Source of the DNA: JADJOY01 sp046331705 [NCBI: bacterium]
Lineage (GTDB): Bacteria; JADJOY01
Length of the DNA: 29,268 bases
Assembly (NCBI GenBank): GCA_046331705.1
Contig: JAXLQJ010000075.1
Coordinates: 1 to 29,268 of the forward strand
Direction of reading: 5' to 3'
Below, one piece after another: positions 8,998 through 18,078 of the stretch (positions are counted from its first letter, which is position 1; each line of letters opens with the position of its first letter). A program made the position numbers and the translations under genes. The notes under the pieces are model-generated. The model saw only the letters and a program-made list of their open reading frames with translations. It did not search any database and was not told the DNA's origin.

Positions 8998-10218
8998 TCA
9001 CTCCCCGCAGTCCGAGTCCGCGACTTCCCTCGCGACCCGAGCGCGGATCCAGCCGATCGTCTCTTCGAACGAGGGCGCCAGGACCCCGTCGTGCCCGAAC
9101 CCCGGGTAAACCGACAGCGTCACCGTCTCGTCGTTGTCGCAGAGGCGCGTGTGCAGCGCCTGCGTGACGAAGACGGGCACGGAGAAGTCCAGGCTTCCTT
9201 GCACCAGGAGGATGGGCTTGCCCAGCGGGAGGGTGCCGGGCTCGTTGCGCTGGAAGAATGCGTCGGTCGCGGCGCGTCCGGCCGGAGTCGTCGGGAAGAG
9301 TTGCGACGGGCTGATGCCGCGATACGCGTCCATCACTTCGTACCAGCACCCGCTTTGCAGGATCTCGGTCCGCGCCACCGCTTCGGGCCCCAGGAGGTCA
9401 TCGAGCGTGACGCCAGGGTCGACGGCGAGCATGCCGGCCGCGAAGAACGCGACGTACCCCCGCGTCGGTGTCAGCGCCATCGCGGGGAGCAGGCGCAGGC
9501 TGCTCGACGGGGCGATCCCGACCGTGCCGAGGTACTCGAGCTCGGGGGCCCACTCGGTGGCGTGCTCACCCGCGGCGAGCGCTGCTTGCCCGCCTTGCGA
9601 ATGGCCGATCGCCAGCCACCGCCGCGAGGCTTCGGGTACGAGCTGTGTGGCCGCGCGCACCGCGTCGATCACCCCGTGCGCCTCCGAGCTCGCGTCGTGA
9701 TACGGGTGCGGGCCGGGTACGCCCAGCCCCTCGTAGTCGGAAGCGGCGATCACGAAGCCGGCGCGCGCCAGTCCGAGGACGTAGTCGCCGTACTCGTACA
9801 GATCCCCCCATTTCGACGGCGCGCAGGCATCTCCGACGCCGGTCGTCCCGTGCGCCCAGCCGAGCACCGGCCAGCCGGCCTCGGGCGGGTTGCCGGGAGG
9901 AATGAGCACGAGTCCGGACACGGCGATGTCGCCACCGTGGATCGAGATCGAGTGGTAGAGGACGCGGACCGCGACCACCCGACCGTCCGGGTCGAAGTCC
10001 GGGACGATCTCCGAGCGCACGACTTCCCCGGGTCCGCCGGAAGGAAGTGGGTCGGGAGGCAGGTAGAAGGGGTCCTGACGGCTCGGACCGGGACCGCTTT
10101 CATCCTGAACGGCCCAGGTCTCCGCGGGAAGGGAAGGCCGCTCGTGGTCCGAGCCGCAGGAGCACAGCAAGACCGCGACGAGACACGCGCGACGAACGGA
10201 TCGAGCCGATCTCAGCAT
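8998..10218 (-). CDS. Secreted lipase-like alpha/beta hydrolase, lipoprotein
   Basis: This 406-aa protein has a lipoprotein signal (MLRSARSVRRACLVAVLLCSC, lipid-attachment Cys probably 21) and an alpha/beta-hydrolase fold like secretory lipases (LIP family) and related esterases. The oxyanion region is WAHGTTGVGDACAPS (about 121-135). The nucleophile elbow is GHSQGG with Ser207. The acid is probably the Asp in GSLDFSVPV and the base the His in GFGHDGV. The sequence ASDYEGLG is typical of the family. It is expected at the cell surface or periplasm, hydrolysing acylglycerols or other esters. It runs on the same strand as the larger hydrolase lipoprotein upstream, 254 bases away. ATG at 10218 is the natural start for the signal peptide. 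Confidence 0.87.
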   Translation of the reverse strand: MLRSARSVRRACLVAVLLCSCGSDHERPSLPAETWAVQDESGPGPSRQDPFYLPPDPLPSGGPGEVVRSEIVPDFDPDGRVVAVRVLYHSISIHGGDIAVSGLVLIPPGNPPEAGWPVLGWAHGTTGVGDACAPSKWGDLYEYGDYVLGLARAGFVIAASDYEGLGVPGPHPYHDASSEAHGVIDAVRAATQLVPEASRRWLAIGHSQGGQAALAAGEHATEWAPELEYLGTVGIAPSSSLRLLPAMALTPTRGYVAFFAAGMLAVDPGVTLDDLLGPEAVARTEILQSGCWYEVMDAYRGISPSQLFPTTPAGRAATDAFFQRNEPGTLPLGKPILLVQGSLDFSVPVFVTQALHTRLCDNDETVTLSVYPGFGHDGVLAPSFEETIGWIRARVAREVADSDCGE

Positions 10219-10472
10219 CGCAACGGCCCTCCAACCGCCTGGAACTTCATGACGGCGGCGTCTTCCAGCCGGTCGGCCGGTGCCGCAGAACGAACGGAGG
10301 TTCCGACGCCACCGGCCGTCCGGCGACGCATCCGTCGTGCCTCATGGAAGCGCATCCGCGGTCTGCGTGTCTCGAGTCCTGAACGCTCAGGTGGGCATCC
10401 GAAAACGAGGTCGCTGAGCCGCCGCGTCGATGCGCGTCGAGGGAGGGCGGCGCCTCTTGGCGCTGCCCAGGC

Positions 10473-12392
10473 TCACCCCGGGTCGCAGACGCCGTCACAC
10501 GGCATCGTCACCACCCCGGTCTCGAGGAATTGCTGGGCGATCGCCAGCGACGCGTCGGTGAAGGGCACGTTGCCGTGGCCGCCGTCGTCGTGGGCGGGAG
10601 GGACGTTGCCGTAGGGCACCGTGCGATCGCCCCAGTTCATCGACACGAACGCCGAGCCCGTGAACGGCGCGTCGGCGACGGGTAATCCCCACGGCTCGTG
10701 CGCCGAGCCGCGGATCACCGTGAGCCCCGCGGTGCGCGCCGCGAGGTCGCCGGCCAGCGGCGGCACCTGCGCGTCGTTCTCGGCCACGATCGACACGATC
10801 TGCTTGGGTCCGCTGCCGCCCGGCAGTCCATCGGCGAGGAAGGGCAGGTAGCTCGCCGGATCGGTCGAGTCCCACAGGTGTTGCGCCATCGGCAGGATCA
10901 GCGCGCGGTCGATGCGCTTCGGGTAGGCGAGCTTCAGGACCTCGAAGTACGACGAGAACGCGATGCTGCGATCGAGCATCAGCCCGAAGCTCGAGCCGTT
11001 CACGAACAATGCGCCGCGCTCGATGTCGGGCGAGAGCGCGGTGAGCGTGGCGCCGAAGATCCCGCCCTGCGAGCCGCCCGCGTAGTAGAGCCGCGACGGA
11101 TCGATCAGCGGCGTGCCGCCGGCGGTGAGCTCGGGCAAGTTCCGGCAGCCGCCGGCGAGATCGCGGGTGAGGGCGATCTGCCAGATCATCCCTTGCTGCA
11201 GGCGCTCGGTCATGTACGGGAACTGAGACGCGTCGATCAGGATGCCCGCGAGGGTGCCGAGGTCGGACGTGCTCATCCCCGCCCAGTCGGTGCCCGCCAC
11301 CACCACGCCGAAGCGGTTCGCGACGTCCCGGAGATCCGGGCTGTCGATGTAGGTCTTCGCGTTGAGCAGCAGACCGTGGCCGAAGGTCACGAGCGGCCCC
11401 GCCGTGGCACCGCCCGGTGCCTCGGCGAGCGTCGCGGGGATGTCGGCGACGAACGGCACCTGCACCATCCGCTGGAACACCGGCTTGCCGTCGGCGTCGC
11501 GCACCAAGAGCGCCGGCGGGTTCTGGCTCGTCATGTAGAGCGGGGCCGTGAAGGTGCCCTCGACGTAGCGCCAGATCTGCCCGCCGCGGTTGGCCTCGGA
11601 GTAGGTGATGGTGCAGCCGAGCCCGTCGGGGCCGAGGCGCGCGAGCGCGTCCTCGCGCATCGCCATCAGGTCGCCGCGGATCGCGTCGCCGGAGGCGGTG
11701 TGGAACTGCCACGCGCTCTGCAGCTCGGCGCGGTCGATGCCAGCGGCCTCGAGGGCGGTGAAGAGCCGCTCGAAGGCGGCCTGGCGGTGCTGGAGGTCGG
11801 CGGACGTCGTGGGAGACTGGTCGCGAAGCTGGGCGAAGCCGTCCGGTGCCGGAACGAGTGCCCCGGAGGCGTCGACCAGCTGCCGGATCGCGACGCCGTA
11901 GGCACGGTCCTCGCGCAGGCGTGTGGCGGGGCGCAGGTAAAGGACCCGCGTCGTATCCGACTCGGCCTGCACGTCGAGCTCGGTCCAGTGGGGGATGCGC
12001 TGGCCGCTCTCGAGATCGAGGATCACCGTCGGCGAGCTCGGCTCGAGGGAGCGCGCGATCGACTCCTGCCGAGCTGCGCCGCTCGCGTCGAGATCGGGCG
12101 ACGGGACCAGCACGGTCATGAGCTGGGAAGCCGGGCTCATGCCGTCGAGGCGCTGGTACGGCGCGACGTCGACCGGCTTGCCGAAGGCATTGGTGGGCGC
12201 CGCCCGGTAGTCGTAGGCGAGGCGGTAGCCGGTCGTGGTGCTCGAATCCTGCGCGAGGTAACGATCCGACGGCCACGGCAGCGCGCACACGAAGCCGTTC
12301 GAGTCGTCGCACGGCCCGGCGTCGCAACCGGCGATGGCGAGCAGCGCGAGCGCAGCGAGCGCGGGGACGTGAGCTCGGAAGGACGGACGCAT
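10473..12392 (-). CDS. Large lipoprotein with C-terminal alpha/beta-hydrolase domain
   Basis: This 639-aa protein, read from the ATG at 12392, begins with a lipoprotein signal (MRPSFRAHVPALAALALLAI, lipobox IAGC, Cys23). The N-terminal half (about 30-270) has motifs of the bacterial lipase N-terminal type: CALPWPSDRYLAQDS, RLDGMSPASQLMT and a bacterial-Ig-like stretch. The C-terminal half is an alpha/beta hydrolase with the oxyanion stretch TFGHGLLL and nucleophile elbow GGSQGG (Ser441). The likely acid is in SIVAENDAQVPP and the likely base near GSAHEPWG. A longer frame starting at 12584 would put about 64 extra residues before the signal peptide, so I rejected that start. Activity is probably a surface esterase or lipase; the substrate is unknown. 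It is transcribed divergently from the fucosidase. Confidence 0.82.
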   Translation of the reverse strand: MRPSFRAHVPALAALALLAIAGCDAGPCDDSNGFVCALPWPSDRYLAQDSSTTTGYRLAYDYRAAPTNAFGKPVDVAPYQRLDGMSPASQLMTVLVPSPDLDASGAARQESIARSLEPSSPTVILDLESGQRIPHWTELDVQAESDTTRVLYLRPATRLREDRAYGVAIRQLVDASGALVPAPDGFAQLRDQSPTTSADLQHRQAAFERLFTALEAAGIDRAELQSAWQFHTASGDAIRGDLMAMREDALARLGPDGLGCTITYSEANRGGQIWRYVEGTFTAPLYMTSQNPPALLVRDADGKPVFQRMVQVPFVADIPATLAEAPGGATAGPLVTFGHGLLLNAKTYIDSPDLRDVANRFGVVVAGTDWAGMSTSDLGTLAGILIDASQFPYMTERLQQGMIWQIALTRDLAGGCRNLPELTAGGTPLIDPSRLYYAGGSQGGIFGATLTALSPDIERGALFVNGSSFGLMLDRSIAFSSYFEVLKLAYPKRIDRALILPMAQHLWDSTDPASYLPFLADGLPGGSGPKQIVSIVAENDAQVPPLAGDLAARTAGLTVIRGSAHEPWGLPVADAPFTGSAFVSMNWGDRTVPYGNVPPAHDDGGHGNVPFTDASLAIAQQFLETGVVTMPCDGVCDPG

Positions 12393-12458
12393 CGGGACCA
12401 CCGGGCGCGCGCCGTCGGTCCGACGATGCGCAGGATGAATGTGAGATCGGGCATTTCC

Positions 12459-12488
12459 ATATTGCGATCTGATAACATAGATTGTCAA
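12459..12488 (-). promoter_or_regulatory. Candidate promoter for the large hydrolase lipoprotein
   Basis: In the short divergent region there is a perfect -35 TTGACA on the minus strand (12488-12483). After 18 bases follows CAATAT (12464-12459), a weak match to TATAAT. This would start a transcript about 60 bases before the ATG at 12392. The island is strikingly AT-rich for this genome. Confidence 0.35.
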
Positions 12489-12490
12489 AT

Positions 12491-14128
12491 ATGACCGCTC
12501 GACCTCGCAAGGCGATGGCGGCCCTGACGATGGCTCGAACCACGGCGCTGCGGTTCCGCGAACGGCCGTACCGGAAGTGCTCACGCGCGGGGTCGCTGGC
12601 TCGGGACAGCCGATCCGGGACCCGCCCCCGCAACGCCGCGACCGCCGCCGCGGCGTTGCTGGGGCTCGCGCTGCTGAGCGCCTGCGGAGACGGGCGCCGC
12701 GAGGGATCGCCGAGCGCCCCCGGCCCGTACGAGGCGACCCGCGACTCCCTCGCCGCCCATCCGCTCCCCGCCTGGTTCGGGGACGCGAAGTTCGGGATCT
12801 TCGTCCACTGGGGCGCCTACTCGGTGCCGGCCTACGCCGACCTGCTGTTCTCCGGCCTCGACATCCCGGGACCGAGCTATGCGGAGTGGTACTGGTTCAT
12901 GCAGATGCGCATCCGGTGGCCGAGCACTCTCGCCTACCACCGCGTCCAGTTCGGCACGGACGTCGTCTACGACGACTTCCTGGACCGGTGGCACGCCGAG
13001 CGCTTCGACGCGGACGAGCTGGTGGAGCTCATCCGCGGCTCGGGGGCGCAATACGCCGTGCTGACCACCAAGCACCACGACGGCGTGGCGCTCTTCGACT
13101 CGGCGACCACCGACCGCAACACCGTCGCCCTCGGCCCCGGCCGCGATCTGGTGAAGGAGTGGTCGCGGGCCATGCATTCCGCGGGCCTCAAGGTGGGCTT
13201 CTACTACTCCCTCTACGAGTGGTTCCACCCGCTCTACCCGAGCGATGCCGCCTACTGGGGAGTCCTGCCCAAGATGAACCCGGTCAACCCGTTCACGCGC
13301 GAGCCCGTGCCGTACCGCGGGCTGCTTCCCCGGACGCGCGACTACGTGGCCGACCACATGCTCCCGCAGCTCTACGAGCTGGTCGATGGCTATGACCCGG
13401 ACCTGCTGTGGTTCGACGGCGGCTGGGATCGGCCCGGGTCCTACTGGCGCACCAACGAGGTGATCGCCCACTTCTACAATCGGGCGACGCACGAAGGGCG
13501 CGAGGTCGCGGTCAACGACCGGGGCGGGGCAGGGGCCCACGGGGACTTCGAAACGCCGGAATACGAGGTGTTCGGCGACATCCGCGAGCGGCCCTGGGAG
13601 GCGACCCGCGGCATCGGCTACTCGTTCGGCTACAACCAGTTCGAGACCGAGCGGCAGTACGCGAGCTCGGACGAGCTGGTGGACACGCTCGTGGACGTGG
13701 TCTCCAAGAACGGCAACTTCCTCCTCAACATCGGTCCGCGCGCCGACGGCTCCGTCATCGCGCTCATGCAGGAGCGGCTCCACGACCTCGGGGACTGGCT
13801 CGCCGTGAACGGCGAGGCGATCTATGGCACCCGGCCGTGGAAGCAGGCCTCCGAGGGCTCGGTTCGTTTCACCACCCGCGGCAACGACCTCTACATCATC
13901 GCGCTCGAGTGGCCCGGGGACGAGCTGCGAATCGAAGCAGCCGTCCCAGTGCAGGAAGGCGCCCCACTCGTCCTGCTGGGACGCGAGCAGGAGCCGGTCG
14001 CCTACCGGTTTGAGGGCGGGGCGATGGTCATCACCACGCCGCCGGGTGGCCCCCAGGCACAGCCCAGTCGCTTCGCCTGGGCCTTCCGTGTGCGCCTCTC
14101 CGACGCCGCGCGCGCTCGCCTCCCGTGA
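12491..14128 (+). CDS. Alpha-L-fucosidase, GH29, lipoprotein
   Basis: This GH29 family enzyme removes terminal L-fucose from glycans. Read from the ATG at 12491 it has 545 aa. A Lys/Arg-rich leader precedes a hydrophobic segment and lipobox LSAC with Cys65, so it is probably a lipoprotein facing the periplasm or surface. The catalytic domain starts at PAWFGDAKFGIFVHWGAYSV (about 93-112). TTKHHDG (192-198) is the substrate-binding His pair, and DLLWFDGGW holds the nucleophile Asp309. NGNFLLNIGPRADG is a family signature. A C-terminal beta domain ends at about 545. The leader is unusually long; starts at 12515 or 12530 are possible and would shorten it. The next genes are a TetR regulator and a GH31 glycosidase, suggesting a glycan-degradation set. 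Confidence 0.92.
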   Translation: MTARPRKAMAALTMARTTALRFRERPYRKCSRAGSLARDSRSGTRPRNAATAAAALLGLALLSACGDGRREGSPSAPGPYEATRDSLAAHPLPAWFGDAKFGIFVHWGAYSVPAYADLLFSGLDIPGPSYAEWYWFMQMRIRWPSTLAYHRVQFGTDVVYDDFLDRWHAERFDADELVELIRGSGAQYAVLTTKHHDGVALFDSATTDRNTVALGPGRDLVKEWSRAMHSAGLKVGFYYSLYEWFHPLYPSDAAYWGVLPKMNPVNPFTREPVPYRGLLPRTRDYVADHMLPQLYELVDGYDPDLLWFDGGWDRPGSYWRTNEVIAHFYNRATHEGREVAVNDRGGAGAHGDFETPEYEVFGDIRERPWEATRGIGYSFGYNQFETERQYASSDELVDTLVDVVSKNGNFLLNIGPRADGSVIALMQERLHDLGDWLAVNGEAIYGTRPWKQASEGSVRFTTRGNDLYIIALEWPGDELRIEAAVPVQEGAPLVLLGREQEPVAYRFEGGAMVITTPPGGPQAQPSRFAWAFRVRLSDAARARLP

Positions 14129-14257
14129 CGCGTGCACGCTCGCACCGGTGAGCGATCGAGCGCGCGCCTCGACCGAGACCGTCGCCCGGACGGCGCCCCG
14201 GAACCCGCGCTGCGCGTCGGTGCTCGCCGACGGCATCTGGATGCATGTATTCGCAGA

Positions 14258-14286
14258 TTGACGGACGAGAGCCGCTGTTGTCGAAT
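14258..14286 (+). promoter_or_regulatory. Candidate promoter of the tetR gene
   Basis: TTGACG (14258-14263), 17 bases, then TCGAAT (14281-14286), a fair sigma-70-like pair. The -10 element ends five bases before the ATG at 14292, so the transcript would be leaderless or nearly so. Just upstream, ATCTG and CAGAT form a loose inverted repeat (about 14235-14258), a possible autoregulatory site. Confidence 0.35.
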
Positions 14287-14291
14287 GAGCC

Positions 14292-14984
14292 ATGGAACCA
14301 CGAGCTGAGGCCGGATCGGGCCGGACCTACGGCGGCCTGTGCTCGTCGGAACGCAAGGATCGTCGCCGCGAGGCGTTCATCGCGGCGGGCCTCCAGGTCT
14401 TCGGATCGTCGGGCTTCCGCTCGGCGACGGTTCGTGGTCTGTGCCAGGAGGCGGGGCTCGCCACCCGCTACTTCTACGAATCGTTCGTCGACATGGAGGC
14501 GCTCCTCGCGGCGGTCTTCGAGACCTGCGTGGCGGACTTCCGTCGCCGCGTCGCGGCGACCTTCGAGGCGCCCGAGATCACCACGGACCCCGACGCGATG
14601 ATTCAGGCCGGCCTCGAGTGCTTCTTCGGCTGGGCGGAGGATGCTCGCGTCGCCCGGGTGTGCTGGCGAGAAGTCGTCGGTGTGAGCCGCGCGCTCGACA
14701 CGCTCTCGAGGAAGAGCCTGCAGAGCTTCGCGCCGACGCTCCTCGAGCTGACGCGCGCGGTGTACCCGGACTGGAAGGTCGACGACGCCGAGGCGCAGGT
14801 GGTCGCCGTCGCGGCCACCGGTGCCCTCTCGCAGGCGGCGCTCCGCTGGCATCAGGACAAGCGCCGCCTGCCGCGCGCCACGATGGTTGCCGCGACGGCG
14901 CGAATCCTGCGCGGGATTCGGCTCACCATCGAGGCGGACCTCGCGGCGTCGCGCGACGCGAAGCGATCGACCACGCGCCGCTGA
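14292..14984 (+). CDS. TetR/AcrR-family transcriptional regulator
   Basis: This 230-aa regulator has the usual TetR layout. The N-terminal DNA-binding helices are at about 22-68, with the signature AAGLQVFGSSGFRSATVRGL and then AGLATRYFYESFVDMEALL. In that stretch the F-Y-x-x-F-x-x-x-E-x-L segment is typical. A helical ligand-binding domain of about 150 residues follows, ending in an Arg-rich tail. It lies between the GH29 and GH31 genes on the same strand, 163 bases after the first and 204 bases before the second. Control of these genes or of its own promoter is therefore plausible but unproven. The ligand is unknown. ATG at 14292 fits the normal distance to the helix-turn-helix. Confidence 0.9.
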   Translation: MEPRAEAGSGRTYGGLCSSERKDRRREAFIAAGLQVFGSSGFRSATVRGLCQEAGLATRYFYESFVDMEALLAAVFETCVADFRRRVAATFEAPEITTDPDAMIQAGLECFFGWAEDARVARVCWREVVGVSRALDTLSRKSLQSFAPTLLELTRAVYPDWKVDDAEAQVVAVAATGALSQAALRWHQDKRRLPRATMVAATARILRGIRLTIEADLAASRDAKRSTTRR

Positions 14985-15188
14985 GACCCGCCATGCCCGG
15001 GGGCGAAGACGGAGCGGGGCGGTGGAGCGACGACCCGGCCGCTGGGCTCCTCCTCGACCGGCTGTCACCGTCGCTCGGGGAGCGGCGGCCGCTACACGCC
15101 TTCGGCAACGGGCAAGCCACGACCGTCGCCTCTCCCGCGCGCGTGCGAGCCTCGTTGTCGACCACGCGACCCCGGCGGTGAGGGCGTG

Positions 15189-17582
15189 ATGAGACGTTGG
15201 ATTCCCACCCTCGCCGTCGCGCTGCTGCTGGGATGTGGCGGCGACGACAGCGGCGGGGCCACGGCGCTCCTCCTCGCGGGCGACGGGGTCGTGGTCCGTC
15301 TGGGCGGTAGCCCGCCCGTCCTCACGATCTCGCGGGCCGACGGCGAGGTCGTTCTCGAAGAGCTGCCCGCCGCCGATCCCTCCGCGATCTACGGACCAGC
15401 CGGGATCCAGGACGGCGAGGTCACCCGGCCGACGACCTTATCGTCCTGGTTCTTCCCCGAGGTCGCCGTGGGACCGGTACGCCGGCCGGTCGCGATCCGC
15501 TCCGTCGAGAAATCCGATGGCCGCGTCCAGGCGATCCTGACTCTCCCCGACGCGGACAGCGGACCCGACCGCGAGATCCGGTTCACGGCCGAGGCGGTGG
15601 GCGAGGGGGCGGTCCGGATTCGCTACGAGCCGGTGGTCGCGGACGGCGAGCGGCTCACCGATCTCCGTCTCTTTGCCTCCCAGAGCTTTCGCTGCGGCGC
15701 CGACGAGCGCTTCTACGGCCTCGGCCATCGGCCGGACTCCCCCGAGCACCGGGGCCACACCCGCTACAACTGGACCGAGGAGGGAGGCATCGGCCTCGGG
15801 CCGGTCGCGCCGCTCGGACCCCACAACCCGCTGCCCAACGGCCCCTCGACCACGTACTTCCCGATTCCTTACTACCTGTCGAGCGAGGGCTACGCACTCC
15901 AGCTCGACTCGACGGCGCGGTCGCTGTTCGAGCTCTGCTCGGAACGCGAGGACGCGATCCGGCTCGAGACCTGGGAGCCGGCGATCGGGATCACCGTGAT
16001 CGTCGGCGAGCGGGGACCCGACGGCATCGTCGACCCTCTCGAAGTCCTGGAGCGGGCGTCCGCGGTCCTCGGCCGACCCAAGCCACCGCCTCGCTGGATC
16101 TTCGCCCCCTGGAACGATGCCATTCAGGGATCCGCGGAGGTCCGCCGGGTCGCCGCAGTCCTGCGCAACAACGAGATCCCCTCGAGCGTGATCTGGTCGG
16201 AGGACTGGGCCGGGTCGGCTCCCACCGACACCGGAATCACCCTCGTGCCCGACGGCTGGATCGACCGCGCCGTCTATCCCGACGTGGAAGTCCTGGCGGA
16301 CCAGCTCCACGACCAGGGCTTCCGCTTCCTCTCCTACTATTACCCCTACCTGATCGAGGGGACCGAAGATCACGACACGGCCCGGCGCGAGGGCTACCTA
16401 CTCCGCGACGCGAACGGGGAAGAGCTCCGTTTCTTTTGCGTTCGCGACATCGTCGGCCAGCCGGACCTCAGCTATCCGCGGGCCCGGGAATGGATGAAGG
16501 ATCGTCTCCGCCGATCCCTGGCCCTCGGCTTCGACGGGTGGATGGCCGATTTCGGGGAGTACACCCCGTTCAGCGCGCTCGCGAGCGACGGCACTCCGGG
16601 CTCGCTCCTTCACAACCAGTTCCCGGTCCAGTGGCAGGAGCTCAACCGGGAGGTCCTCGAGGAGGAACGACCCGATGGCGACTGGGTCTTCTTCTCCCGC
16701 TCAGGCTTCAGCGGCGCCCGCCGAACCCAGAGCGCGGTCTGGGGAGGCGACCAGAACACGAGCTTCGAGCCGCGGGACGGGCTCCCCTCCGCGATCGCCG
16801 TGGGTCTCGGACTCGGGATCTCGGGGATCCCCTTCTACGGCCACGACATCGCCGGGTACATCTCGTTCACGACCGAGCCCTCCGATCGCGAGCTGTTCCT
16901 GCGCTGGGCAGCCGCGGGTGCGGTGAGCCCGGTCATGCGCACCCACCACGGCCTCAGCTCCGACCTCAACTGGTCCTTCGACCGCGACGAGGTGACCCTC
17001 CAAGCCTACAAGCGGCTCGCCCGGCTCCACATGGACCTGAGCCCTTACCTCGAGATGCTCGCCGTGGACGCGGTCGAGCGCGGCCTTCCCATCATGCGGC
17101 ATCTCTTCCTCCACTACCCCGAGGACCGGACCGCTCGGCAGATCCACGACCAGTTCCTGCTGGGGCCCGACCTGCTGGCCGCGCCGGTGATCGAGCGCGG
17201 AGCCAGCGGCCGGAGCGTCTACCTCCCCGAGGGGCGGTGGCGGGACTGGTTCGATCCCTCCGTCGTCCACCAGGGGCCGACCACGATCGAGGTCGGCGTG
17301 CCCCTCGGGGACGTGCCCCTCTATGTCCGCGACGGCGCCGTCATCCCCACCCTCGATCCCCGCGTCGAGACTCTTGTCCCGACGACCGATCCCGAGGTGA
17401 TCGGACCCGAGGGCGCTCGCTACCTGGAGCTCCGCGCCTTCGGCACCCCGGCTCAGACCACGCTGCGGGTCCCGCACGCGGGAACCTTCCGCGTCGTTCC
17501 CGCGCCCAGCGGCGCGCGGATCGAGGAGCTCGAGCGATCGGCGGAGGCACCGCCCGAGATCCGCGTTCGCGTCGTGCCCTGA
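15189..17582 (+). CDS. GH31 alpha-glycosidase, YihQ-like clade, lipoprotein
   Basis: This 797-aa protein from the ATG at 15189 (a GTG three bases earlier is possible) has a lipoprotein signal with Cys16 (ALLLGC). It is a GH31 family retaining alpha-glycosidase. The catalytic barrel begins near KPPPRWIFAPW (298-308). The nucleophile is Asp454 in GFDGWMADFGEY and the acid/base Asp521 in VWGGDQNTSF. MRTHHG and the C-terminal beta domains follow. The DGWMADFGE and WxGDQ contexts match sulfoquinovosidase YihQ better than classical alpha-glucosidases. However, the region that in YihQ carries the sulfonate-binding Arg/Trp (QRVWW as I recall it) is here GITLVPDGWIDRAVYPD, without that motif. A non-sulfonated substrate is therefore likely. 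It acts outside the cytoplasm, like the neighbouring fucosidase. Confidence 0.9.
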   Translation: MRRWIPTLAVALLLGCGGDDSGGATALLLAGDGVVVRLGGSPPVLTISRADGEVVLEELPAADPSAIYGPAGIQDGEVTRPTTLSSWFFPEVAVGPVRRPVAIRSVEKSDGRVQAILTLPDADSGPDREIRFTAEAVGEGAVRIRYEPVVADGERLTDLRLFASQSFRCGADERFYGLGHRPDSPEHRGHTRYNWTEEGGIGLGPVAPLGPHNPLPNGPSTTYFPIPYYLSSEGYALQLDSTARSLFELCSEREDAIRLETWEPAIGITVIVGERGPDGIVDPLEVLERASAVLGRPKPPPRWIFAPWNDAIQGSAEVRRVAAVLRNNEIPSSVIWSEDWAGSAPTDTGITLVPDGWIDRAVYPDVEVLADQLHDQGFRFLSYYYPYLIEGTEDHDTARREGYLLRDANGEELRFFCVRDIVGQPDLSYPRAREWMKDRLRRSLALGFDGWMADFGEYTPFSALASDGTPGSLLHNQFPVQWQELNREVLEEERPDGDWVFFSRSGFSGARRTQSAVWGGDQNTSFEPRDGLPSAIAVGLGLGISGIPFYGHDIAGYISFTTEPSDRELFLRWAAAGAVSPVMRTHHGLSSDLNWSFDRDEVTLQAYKRLARLHMDLSPYLEMLAVDAVERGLPIMRHLFLHYPEDRTARQIHDQFLLGPDLLAAPVIERGASGRSVYLPEGRWRDWFDPSVVHQGPTTIEVGVPLGDVPLYVRDGAVIPTLDPRVETLVPTTDPEVIGPEGARYLELRAFGTPAQTTLRVPHAGTFRVVPAPSGARIEELERSAEAPPEIRVRVVP

Positions 17583-17600
17583 TCCAGCCGTGCGTCTTCG

Positions 17601-17616
17601 CCCGAGTCGACTCGGG
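17601..17616. terminator. Palindrome after GH31, possible terminator
   Basis: A perfect 16-base palindrome (CCCGAGTCGACTCGGG) begins 18 bases after the GH31 stop. In RNA it can fold into a strong GC stem, but no T-run follows. It may act as a terminator or 3' stabiliser; a protein-binding site is the alternative. Confidence 0.4.
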
Positions 17617-18078
17617 TGTAGCTCGCTCGTGCGGCGCGCACGCTCCTCGGTGGTGCCGGGTGGGTGCTCACGCCGCGAGGTCGACGATCCAGAGATCGCG
17701 CGCAGCGGCGACGATGCGGCCGCAGGTGATGCGTCATTGTGGAATCCAGTTCCGCGAGGGTCACGGCCAACCGCGACAACGCCCGCAACTCGCGGAGAAT
17801 CAGCCGATCGCGACCTCGGGCGTCGCGAACCGGCGGAGCAGTCCCCGCGAGATCTTGGTCGAGCCCGGGAAGCCATCGATCGGAACGCCGCTCGGCCAGG
17901 GCGCAGGGAGCAGCAGGATCGAGGCCCGGATGAGGACGCTGCGGTCCACGTCGAGTCGCCCGCAAGGCCATAGCGCACGTCGCATCGTTCCACGGCGGCG
18001 TGAGGCGGATGACTGGCTTCGGGGCCGTCGTGAGAGAATCCCAGCCGCAAGGGGCTCGTCCCCCGGCGTCGAGCTAGC
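17617..18078. other. Intergenic stretch with uninterpreted open frames
   Basis: About 460 bases with no recognised gene. On the minus strand three frames carry short protein-like pieces: DRLILRELRALSRLAVTLAE around 17745-17810, CGRIVAAARDLWIVDLAA ending at 17668, and a stretch ending ATPEVAIG near 17803. They may be parts of one decayed gene read in different frames. I cannot name a family, and chance is possible in such GC-rich sequence. Confidence 0.3.

Noticed and set aside
12581-14293. 570-aa minus-strand frame opposite the GH29 gene
   Set aside because: Antisense shadow; the plus strand has clear catalytic motifs.
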